From Actinosynnema sp040640215 (lineage in GTDB: Bacteria; Actinomycetota; Actinomycetes; Mycobacteriales; Pseudonocardiaceae), in NCBI RefSeq assembly GCF_040640215.1, contig NZ_JBFABG010000008.1, forward strand, positions 186,001 through 250,000: a stretch of 64,000 nucleotides of DNA. The letters run 5' to 3'. Below are positions 18,275 through 25,636 of the stretch, one piece after another; within the stretch, counting starts at the first letter, position 1; every line of letters begins with the position of its first letter. The position numbers were made by a program, and so were the translations under genes. A model generated the notes under the pieces. The model ran no database searches. It was not told the origin of the DNA and saw only the letters and a program-made list of their open reading frames with translations.

Positions 18275-18584
18275 GAAGATGACGTTCCCGGCGCGGAACG
18301 CTCCAAACAGGATCGGGCGGCGGACATGACGGCGTCGACGGCGGCACCGCCGGGTCCCGAATCCGCGTCCCGCACCGGGAAATCGGAGGATGTCCACGAT
18401 CGGTGGATCGTCCCCATTGCCTGGAGCCGTGCGGTCCGCTTCCTGCCCTCGAAGGCGCGTGGGAACGTTTCCACTCGTGCGCGGGCTGGCCTGCGGACGA
18501 CGAGGGCGCTACGGTGCAGGGGAGGTTGAGACCGCAGCCTGACGCGATGCGACCGATGTCGTCTGTCGAACCAGGTGGTGGATA

Positions 18585-18950
18585 ATGATCGACTCGTCCT
18601 TGACGCTCGACATCTCTTCGGAGACCCTCGGCTCCACCGTCGTGGTGCGCGTGGCCGGTGATGTCGACATGCGCTCGGCACCGGAGTTCGAACGGGCGCT
18701 GATGGAGGCGATGTACCGCCTCGTGCCGCCTTCGGCGCTGGTGGCGGACCTGACCGGCGTCGAATTCATCGGTTCGCACGGCCTGGCCGTCCTGCTGCGC
18801 CTGCACCTCAGGTGCGCGGGCACCGGACGGCGGTTCCTCGTGGTCGCCGACCGGCGCGTGGTGTTGCGGCCCATGGAACTCACGTCGCTCCGGACCGCGC
18901 TGACCGTGCTGCCCACGCTGGTCGACGCCCTGGCCGAGCACGTCGCATAG
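18585..18950 (+). CDS. STAS-domain anti-sigma factor antagonist
   Basis: A 121-residue single STAS domain. VVVRVAGDVDMRSAPEFERA is the first half and ALVADLTGVEFIGSHGLAVLL the region of the phosphorylation loop. In SpoIIAA-type proteins this loop reads DSSG, with one serine phosphorylated by the anti-sigma kinase; here it is GSHG, so the aspartate and one of the two serines are replaced. Partner switching may still use the remaining serine or be phosphorylation-independent. About 310 bases upstream (18275-18584) carry no other gene and should hold its promoter. No anti-sigma kinase gene is adjacent. Confidence 0.86.
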   Translation: MIDSSLTLDISSETLGSTVVVRVAGDVDMRSAPEFERALMEAMYRLVPPSALVADLTGVEFIGSHGLAVLLRLHLRCAGTGRRFLVVADRRVVLRPMELTSLRTALTVLPTLVDALAEHVA

Positions 18951-19058
18951 CGACAATTCCCTGTCAGCCGGTCACGTCGTCGCCGGCACTGCGCCTCCCG
19001 GTTTCACCCGAAGGGGTCGGTCGGATTGCCATTCGCCACGACTGGTTACTCCTCGGCC

Positions 19059-20522
19059 ATGGATCACAGCGAAGTGCCGGTGCTCGACGCGTTGCAGCAG
19101 TTCCGCGACCACGGTTACGTGCCGTTCAACCCGCCCGGCCACCGCCAGGGTCGCGGCGTCGACCCGAGGGTGCTCGACGTGCTCGGCGAGGCCCTCTTCG
19201 CCGCCGACGTCATCACGCCCAACGGCCTGGACGACCGCCGGACCACCGGCCGCGTGCTGGAACGGGCGCAGGAGCTGATGGCCGACGCGGTGCGCGCCGA
19301 CCACGCGTTCTTCTCCACCTGCGGCAGTTCGCTGTCGGTCAAGAGCGCGATGCTGGCCGTCGCGGGGCCGCACGAGAAGCTCATCGTGCCCCGGCACGCG
19401 CACAAGTCGGTGATCTCGGCGCTGATCCTCAGCGGCGTCTCGCCGGTGTGGATCTCCCCGCACTGGGACGCCGAGCGGCACCTCGCGCACCCACCGGGCC
19501 CGGACGAGGTGCGCGCGCTGTTCCGGGCCGAACCGGAGGCCAAGGGGATGCTGCTGGTCACCCCCACCGACTACGGCACGTGCGGCGACATCCGCGCGGT
19601 GGCCGAGGCGTGCCACGAGTTCGACCGGCCCCTGATCGTGGACGAGGCGTGGGGCGCGCACCTGCCGTTCCACCCCGACCTGCCGCCGTGGGCCATGGAC
19701 GCCGACGCCGACCTCTGCGTGACCAGCGTGCACAAGTCCGGCGCGGCCGTGGAGCAGAGTTCGGTGTTCCACCTCCAAGGCGACCGCGTCGACCCCGACG
19801 TGCTCAAGGCGCGCGAAGACCTCCTGGGCACGACCAGCGCGACCTCGCTGGTGTACGCGAGCCTGGACGGCTGGCGGCGGCAGATGGTGCAGCACGGCAA
19901 GGCCCTGCTGACCTCCGTGCTCGCCCTGGCCCACGCCACCCGCGCGGGCATCGACGCGCTGCCGGGCCTGCGGGTGATGGGAGAAGCCGAGTTCACCGGC
20001 CCCGCGCTCGCGAACTCCTTCGACCCGCTCAAAATCGTCGTGGACGTGTCCGGGCTGGACATCAGCGGCTACCAGGCCGCCGACTGGCTGCGTGACCACC
20101 GCCGCGTCACCGTCGGGCTGTCCGACCACCGACGGGTCGTCGCCCACTTCACCCACGCCGACGACGAACGATCGGCGGCCGTCCTGCTCGACGCGCTGCG
20201 CGCGCTCACCCGCGACGCCGACTCGCTGCCGACCCCGGAACCGGTGGACCTGCCGTCCCCGGAGGACCTGCAACTGGAGACGGTGATGCTCCCGCGTGAC
20301 GCGTTCTTCGCCACCACCGAGCAGGTGAGCACCCACGACGCGGTCGGCCGGGTCGCCGCCGAGATGATCACCCCGTACCCACCGGGCGCGCCGGCCGTGC
20401 TGCCCGGCGAGGTCATCACCCGCGAGGTCCTCGACTACGTCCGCAGCGGCCTGGCCGCCGGCATGGTGCTCCCCGACCCCTCCGACGCGGAACTGAAATC
20501 GATCCGCGTGGTCGCCCGGTAA
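19059..20522 (+). CDS. Orn/Lys/Arg decarboxylase-family PLP enzyme
   Basis: A 487-residue fold-type I PLP enzyme of the major Orn/Lys/Arg decarboxylase family, which makes diamines or polyamines in the cytoplasm. PGHRQGRG near the N-terminus, FFSTCGSSLSVKSAML, PRHAHKSVISALILSG, LIVDEAWGAHLPFH (PLP-contacting Asp) and the Schiff-base lysine in LCVTSVHKSGAAVEQ are all present. The C-terminal domain ends ITPYPPGAPAVLPGEVIT, conserved in the family. The ATG at 19059 gives the usual start; upstream in-frame residues look non-homologous. It is shorter than the inducible E. coli enzymes because it lacks the N-terminal wing domain. Confidence 0.92.
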   Translation: MDHSEVPVLDALQQFRDHGYVPFNPPGHRQGRGVDPRVLDVLGEALFAADVITPNGLDDRRTTGRVLERAQELMADAVRADHAFFSTCGSSLSVKSAMLAVAGPHEKLIVPRHAHKSVISALILSGVSPVWISPHWDAERHLAHPPGPDEVRALFRAEPEAKGMLLVTPTDYGTCGDIRAVAEACHEFDRPLIVDEAWGAHLPFHPDLPPWAMDADADLCVTSVHKSGAAVEQSSVFHLQGDRVDPDVLKAREDLLGTTSATSLVYASLDGWRRQMVQHGKALLTSVLALAHATRAGIDALPGLRVMGEAEFTGPALANSFDPLKIVVDVSGLDISGYQAADWLRDHRRVTVGLSDHRRVVAHFTHADDERSAAVLLDALRALTRDADSLPTPEPVDLPSPEDLQLETVMLPRDAFFATTEQVSTHDAVGRVAAEMITPYPPGAPAVLPGEVITREVLDYVRSGLAAGMVLPDPSDAELKSIRVVAR

Positions 20523-20640
20523 CACGACCGGCCCAGCACCGCGAGGTCCCTGGACCTCTGACCAGTGTCCTGCCGGCCGAGCTCCCCGACCAGGGACGGC
20601 AACAGTCCACAATGGATACCGCGCCGGCCGCCCGGGTCCG

Positions 20641-21459
20641 TCACCTGTCCTCCGATCGGGTCACCGGGGTCACGCCCGGTTCCGGCCGGCGCGCCGTGGG
20701 GAGCGTGGTCCCGACGGTCCGGAGGACCACGCCCGGGTCGGCGATGATCACGGCCGCCACATCGCGGAGCTTGCGGTTGGTGTGCTGGGAGGCCGCCGTG
20801 AGCCAGCGGAAGGCGTCGTCGGCGGTCAGGTCCAGGCGCGCCATGACGATCCCCTTGGCCGTCGCGATGGCGTCCCGGCTCTCCAGCGCCGTCACCAGTT
20901 GCCCGGCCTGCCGCTCGGCGTCGCTCCAGTGCGACCCGGTGAGGACGATCGCCGACATCGCCGAGGTGAACAGGGCGATCAGGGCGGTCTCGACCCGGTC
21001 GAAGGCTGCCGAGCGCGCGCTCCACACGTTCACCGCGCCGGAGAGCTGCCCGTCCCGCGTCCGGGGCTTGCGCCCGGCACTCGCGTCCGGCACGAACAGC
21101 GGGCAGGACAGCGCCGTCCGGATGCCGAGCCCGACCGCCGCCGACGCCAGCGCGGGCCACTTCCCGTCCCCGTGGTCCAGCTCGGCGCGGACCACCGTCC
21201 CGGTGAGCACCGAGTCCAGGCAGGGCCCCGCACCGGAGGAGTACTGGACCTGGTCGAGCGCCGACGCGGTCGGCGAGGTGGAGGCTATGGTGCCCGGTCG
21301 GCCGTGGTCGTACAACGTCACCGACACCGCGTCGGCGTCGGCCACCACCCCGAGCACCCGACCGGCGACCCGCTCCAGCACCACCCCGCGCGACTCGTCG
21401 GGCCGCAGCGACCGCGCGAAGTCGATCAACGCCGCAGCGGGCTCGTGCACTTCGTCCAT
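20641..21459 (-). CDS. GAF-ANTAR RNA-binding regulator
   Basis: A 272-residue protein. The GAF domain (about residues 20-170) includes YSSGAGPCLDSVLTGTVV, and the ANTAR domain (about 190-250) reads ESRDAIATAKGIVMARLDLT and DDAFRWLTAASQHTNRKLRD, the most canonical ANTAR of the four in this window. AAGGGG precedes the ATG at 21457-21459 by five nt. It ends with a Pro/Arg-rich tail of about 20 residues. It is transcribed alone, toward the decarboxylase gene. Confidence 0.9.
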   Translation of the reverse strand: MDEVHEPAAALIDFARSLRPDESRGVVLERVAGRVLGVVADADAVSVTLYDHGRPGTIASTSPTASALDQVQYSSGAGPCLDSVLTGTVVRAELDHGDGKWPALASAAVGLGIRTALSCPLFVPDASAGRKPRTRDGQLSGAVNVWSARSAAFDRVETALIALFTSAMSAIVLTGSHWSDAERQAGQLVTALESRDAIATAKGIVMARLDLTADDAFRWLTAASQHTNRKLRDVAAVIIADPGVVLRTVGTTLPTARRPEPGVTPVTRSEDR

Positions 21460-21640
21460 CGCGCCCCTTCGATGGTCGACCCGACGAGTGGAGCGGTTGC
21501 CACCACTCGACATCCCAGAGTCGCACACGGTAATCGCCACGACGAGTCCACGAGGGTGCGCCTTGTGCCACCGCGTCGGCGAAAGCGCCGTCGGGAGGGC
21601 CTGGCGGGGAGGAAGAGAACTGCGGCGGGAGGGGCCGCAC

Positions 21641-22219
21641 CGCCGCATCGCCACCCACTCCCTCGACCGCGATCTGCCGATCCTCACCACCCCGCACGCC
21701 GCCCGCAAGCTGGGCCGGCGCGGCTTCCGGGAGACCGTCGGCCTGGGAACCTGGTCCGACCTCACCCTCACCCGCGACGGGGCCTCGCCGACCGTCACGT
21801 CCCTGCCCGGCCGGCACGCGCTGGGACCACTGGCGAAGCTGCTCCCGCCGGTCATGGGCAGCATGGTCGAGTACCGGCCGCACCCCGACGCCACGCCGCT
21901 GCGCGTCTACCTCAGCGGCGACACCCTGGTGCACCGCGAACTCCGCGAGCGCTACCCGGTCATCGACGTGGCCGTGGTCCACCTGGGCGGCACGAAGGCC
22001 CTCGGCCTGCTGCTGACCATGGACGGCAAACAGGGCGTCGACCTGCTGCAACTCCTCCAACCCCGGCACGCCGTCCCCGTCCACTACGACGACTACGGCC
22101 TGATGAAGTCCCCGCTGTCGGACTTCGTCGCCGAGGTCGAACGGCGCGAACCGCCCGCCGCGGTCACGTACGTCGACCGCGGCGGGCGGTTCACCTTCCC
22201 GTCACACCTCACCCGCTGA
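21641..22219 (+). pseudogene. N-terminally truncated metallo-beta-lactamase-fold hydrolase
   Basis: From about 21641 the plus strand reads RIATHSLDRDLPILTTPHAA, then LRVYLSGDTLVHRELRERYP, DVAVVHLGGTKALGLLLTMD and AVPVHYDDYGLMKSPLSDF, the C-terminal two thirds of an MBL-fold (UlaG-like) hydrolase. The N-terminal strands and the HxHxDH zinc motif that should precede DLPILTT are absent; the sequence before 21641 is unrelated and there is no suitable start. It is therefore a remnant. Its last bases overlap the end of the convergent mntH gene. Confidence 0.72.
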
Positions 22220-23441
22220 GCGTGCGGGCCAGCAGGAACAGGTTCAACGCCGAGATCACCACCGCACCCACCACGCCGAACAGGGTCGTGCCGCGCCGGT
22301 TCACCGCGCTGCCCATGACGTCGGCCCGCCGCCCCAGCAGCACCAGCGGCACCAGGGCGAACGGGATGCCGAACGACAGCACCACCTGGCTGAGCACGAG
22401 CGCCCGCGTCGGATCGACCCCCACCGCCAGCACCGCCAGGGCGGGCAGCATGGTCAGCAGCCGCCGCAGCACCATCGGGATGCGCCGGCGCAAGAACCCC
22501 TCCATGACCACCTGACCGGAGTACGTACCGACGCTCGACGCGGCCAGTCCGGACGCCAGCAGCGCCAACGCGAACGCCAACGCCGCGCCGGGCCCCAGCA
22601 GCGCGCCCAAGCCGGCGTGCATGTCCTCCAGCGACTCCCGCACGGGCCCCGTGCCGTGGAACGCACCCGCCGCCACGATGAGCATGCTCGCGTTCACCGC
22701 GCCGGCCACGCCCAGCGCCACCACGATGTCCGCCCGGCTGGCCCGCAGCACCCGCCGCCGCGCCACCGGGTCGGTGGTGTGGTAACGCTGGGTGAGCGCC
22801 GAGTGCAGGTAGATCACGTGCGGCATCACGGTCGCGCCGAGCATGGCGGTGGCCAGCAGCACGCTGTCCACCCCGGCGAACCCGGGCACGAGCCCCTCCA
22901 GCGCGCCGGTCGGCGGTCCCAGCCGCAGCGCCTGGTAGAGGAACCCGCCGAGCACCACCGCGAGCAGCCCGACGATCACCGACTCGAACCGCCGCCGGCG
23001 CAGCGGGGCCAGCGCGAGGATGCCCGCCGACACCACCGCCGTGATCAGCGCCGCAGGTAGCAGCGGGACGCCGAACAGCAGGTTCAGCGCCACCGCCGCG
23101 CCGACGAACTCGGCCAGGTCGGTCGCCATCGCCACCAGTTCCGCCTGCACCCACAGCAACCCGGTCACCGGTCGCGGGTAGTGCTCCCGGCACAGCTCGG
23201 GCAGGTTGCGCCCGGTCACCACGCCGAGCTTCGCGGACTGGTACTGGACGAACATCGCCAGCGCGCTCGCCCCCACGACCACCCAGAGCAGCAGGTGGCC
23301 GTGGGCGGCACCGCCCGCCATGTTGGTGGCGAAGTTGCCCGGGTCGACGTAGGCCACCGCGACCACGAACGCGGGCCCCATGACCACGGCCGCCGAGCGC
23401 AGCCGCGCCACGACCGGCGTCCGCGACGGGGTGTCGACCAT
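22209..23441 (-). CDS. mntH: Nramp-family Mn2+/divalent metal importer
   Basis: A 410-residue membrane protein with about 11 transmembrane helices. The metal-binding DPGN motif of helix 1 (VVAVAYVDPGNFATNMAGG) and the helix 6 motif ATMLGATVMPHVIYLHSAL region (MPHVIYLHS) are intact; together they coordinate Mn2+ or Fe2+ during proton-coupled uptake. It starts 30 bases downstream of the manganese catalase gene on the same strand, so a shared transcript would couple metal uptake to the enzyme that needs it. The ATG at 23441 is followed by a short polar leader as usual. Confidence 0.93.
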   Translation of the reverse strand: MVDTPSRTPVVARLRSAAVVMGPAFVVAVAYVDPGNFATNMAGGAAHGHLLLWVVVGASALAMFVQYQSAKLGVVTGRNLPELCREHYPRPVTGLLWVQAELVAMATDLAEFVGAAVALNLLFGVPLLPAALITAVVSAGILALAPLRRRRFESVIVGLLAVVLGGFLYQALRLGPPTGALEGLVPGFAGVDSVLLATAMLGATVMPHVIYLHSALTQRYHTTDPVARRRVLRASRADIVVALGVAGAVNASMLIVAAGAFHGTGPVRESLEDMHAGLGALLGPGAALAFALALLASGLAASSVGTYSGQVVMEGFLRRRIPMVLRRLLTMLPALAVLAVGVDPTRALVLSQVVLSFGIPFALVPLVLLGRRADVMGSAVNRRGTTLFGVVGAVVISALNLFLLARTLSG

Positions 23442-23471
23442 GTCACCTCCTCCGAGTCACCGGTCCGGCGG

Positions 23472-24332
23472 TCAGGTGAGCTTGCGGATGGCCCTCTCGA
23501 TCAGCCCGAGGTTGGTCGGGCTGGTGGCGTACAGCAGCGGGTCCGGCGCGGGCGCGGACGCCTGGTCGCCCAGCGGCTCCGGGTTCATCAGGTAGGAGAA
23601 CTCGTGGGTCCCGTCCGGGGCGGGTCCGGACGCCCACCGGCCCTCCGGCCCGGCCGTGCCGTCGGAGTTGTGCCAGATGGTGCCCGCGTGCTCCTGGTGC
23701 TCCTCGTCGAACAGCGCGCTCGGGCTGATCGGCCCCTCCAGGCCGTCTTCCTGCAACTCCTCGATCGCGGCCAGCCACATGTTCTGGTGGGCGGTGTCGC
23801 GGGCGAGGTTGAACTTGAGCATGTCCCGCACGCCCGGGTCGTCGGTCATGTTGTAGAGCCGCGCGGTCTGGAGCCTGCCCTGGGCCTCGGCGGCGACGTT
23901 GGCGCGGAAGTCGGCCATCAGGTTGCCGCTGGCGACGATGAACCGGCCGTTCCACGGCACGCCGTTGCTGTCGGACAGCGTCGGGCCGCCGCCGCTGACG
24001 ATCGCCTGCTGCGGGTCCATCCCGCCGATGACCGCCGCGACCACCGGGTCCTCCACGGCCTTGGCGGTCACCTCCGAGGGCGCGCCCTCCAGCAGGCGGG
24101 CCACCATCGTCGCGAGCATCTCGACGTGGCCGATCTCCTCGGTGGCCACGTCCATGATCAGGTCCTTGTACTTGCCCTCCATCCGGCAGTTCCAGCCCTG
24201 GAACAGGTACTGCATGGTCACGGTCATCTCGCCCCAGGCCCCGCCGATCAGCTCCTGGAGCTTGCGCGCGAACAGCGCGTCGGGCTGCGCGGGCTTGGCC
24301 TCGAACTGGAGCCTGCTGGTGTGCAGGAACAT
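23472..24332 (-). CDS. Manganese-containing (non-haem) catalase
   Basis: A 286-residue dimanganese catalase that disproportionates hydrogen peroxide. The four-helix ferritin-like core shows the metal ligands: GGAWGEMTVTMQYLFQGW (Glu), VATEEIGHVEMLATMVARL (Glu-x2-His) and later FNLARDTAHQNMWLAAIEEL (Glu/His). The C-terminal tail (from about residue 200) is the usual extended arm seen in KatN-like enzymes. AGGAGG lies six nt before the ATG at 24330-24332. The following gene is an Nramp importer, giving a manganese-dependent antioxidant unit. Confidence 0.94.
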   Translation of the reverse strand: MFLHTSRLQFEAKPAQPDALFARKLQELIGGAWGEMTVTMQYLFQGWNCRMEGKYKDLIMDVATEEIGHVEMLATMVARLLEGAPSEVTAKAVEDPVVAAVIGGMDPQQAIVSGGGPTLSDSNGVPWNGRFIVASGNLMADFRANVAAEAQGRLQTARLYNMTDDPGVRDMLKFNLARDTAHQNMWLAAIEELQEDGLEGPISPSALFDEEHQEHAGTIWHNSDGTAGPEGRWASGPAPDGTHEFSYLMNPEPLGDQASAPAPDPLLYATSPTNLGLIERAIRKLT

Positions 24333-24536
24333 CGCCGCCTCCTCGGTTGGGTGCGACCGCGACGGTAGGCAGGGGGCGTGACCGGTCCGCGCCCGGAAAC
24401 AGCACGACCGCGTCACCGACTCGACACCGGTGCAGGTCGACAGCGGGCGAATATTTCCGCGCGGTGGTGTGACCGCGCGATTCCCGGGCACCCGAACGGC
24501 CCGGCACCCGTGACGGCAGAAAGGGCGTTCGCGGCG

Positions 24537-25238
24537 ATGAACGATCGACCCCGCACCACCGTCCACCTGCTCGACGGCTTCGGCCTGGACTTCGACCAGG
24601 CACGGGTGCACGTGGTACCGAGCGCCCGGAAGTTGGTGGCACTGCTGGCGTTGCGCGAGAGTCCGGTCACCCGATCGGTGGCCGCAGCGCTGCTGTGGCA
24701 GGAAACGACCGCTCGACGGGCGGCGGCGTGCCTGAGGTCCACGCTGTGGCGGCTGTCCGGACCGGGTCTGGTGAGCACCTCCGGTGACACCCTGTGCCTG
24801 CGCCCCGGTGTGGAGGTGGACTTCCACCACGCCCGAAGGCTGGTGGACGCCGTCACCTCACCGGAGCGTGTGCCGGGACCCGACGCGGTGGCGCTGCTGC
24901 GCACGGACCTGCTGCCGGGGTGGGACTACCCCTGGCTGCACGAGGAGCAGGACTGGTGGCGCGAGGCCCGGCTACGCGCGTTGGAGGCGCTGAGCGCGCG
25001 GTTCCGGTCGTCGGGCGACCGGCTGCGGGCCCACCAGGCGGCGCTGGCGGCGGTGCAGACCGATCCGCTGCGGGAGAGCGCCCACCGGACGCTGGTGGAG
25101 TTGCACCTGGCCGAGGGGAACCCGGCGCAGGCGGTGCGGCAGTACACCGCCTACCGGGTGCGGTTGCGCAGCGAACTGGGGTTGGAGCCGTCCCCGGAGA
25201 TCCACCGCCTGGTGCGCCCCCTGCTGGGTGGCCGGTGA
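24537..25238 (+). CDS. SARP-type (BTAD) transcriptional regulator
   Basis: A 233-residue regulator with an N-terminal OmpR-like winged helix (about residues 8-90: LLDGFGLDFDQARVHVVP, then VTRSVAAALLWQETTARRA and CLRSTLWRLSG) and a bacterial transcriptional activation domain (about 95-233, ending LRSELGLEPSPEIHRL). SARPs activate secondary-metabolite operons by binding direct heptamer repeats. The ATG at 24537 is my choice; a GTG nine codons upstream is possible. Neighbours do not include an obvious target cluster on the same strand, so its regulon is unknown. It overlaps the next small gene. Confidence 0.88.
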   Translation: MNDRPRTTVHLLDGFGLDFDQARVHVVPSARKLVALLALRESPVTRSVAAALLWQETTARRAAACLRSTLWRLSGPGLVSTSGDTLCLRPGVEVDFHHARRLVDAVTSPERVPGPDAVALLRTDLLPGWDYPWLHEEQDWWREARLRALEALSARFRSSGDRLRAHQAALAAVQTDPLRESAHRTLVELHLAEGNPAQAVRQYTAYRVRLRSELGLEPSPEIHRLVRPLLGGR

Positions 25239-25450
25239 TGGCGGGCCCGGCGGTGGGGCTGGTGTGCGCGGGGTTGCTGTGGCTGGCGGGGCTGGGGCTG
25301 TTCGTGCTGGCGTGCCGGTGGTCGGCGGCGGAACCACGCCGGGAGCGCGAGGCAAGGCGGATCGCGGCGTGGCTGCGGGCGGCCCCGTGGGTGTCGGTTG
25401 CCGGAGCCTTGGTCGTCGTGGCGGGTGCCGGACTGCTCCTGGTCGCGTAA
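25238..25450 (+). CDS. Small two-helix membrane protein
   Basis: A 70-residue protein with two hydrophobic helices (about residues 3-26 and 50-69) around a basic, charged loop (RREREARRIAAWLR). Its ATG overlaps the stop of the SARP gene (TGATG-type junction), so it is translationally coupled to it. The function is unknown; a membrane partner or sensor for the regulator is conceivable but unsupported. Confidence 0.6.
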   Translation: MAGPAVGLVCAGLLWLAGLGLFVLACRWSAAEPRREREARRIAAWLRAAPWVSVAGALVVVAGAGLLLVA

Positions 25451-25636
25451 CCCCGGGAGCCATGTGCACACCGCCCTCCCAGCAGGGAATCCCCTAACGG
25501 CCTGTCACCCGAACGCTTATCGACCGAGTGAAATCCACGACCACCTTCGTGTGCCCATCGCACCGAGAGCACCCGAACGCCGCCGCGACACTTGTGGCCG
25601 CCGACCCCACCCGGGCAGCCTGCGGCCGAATGCGGA

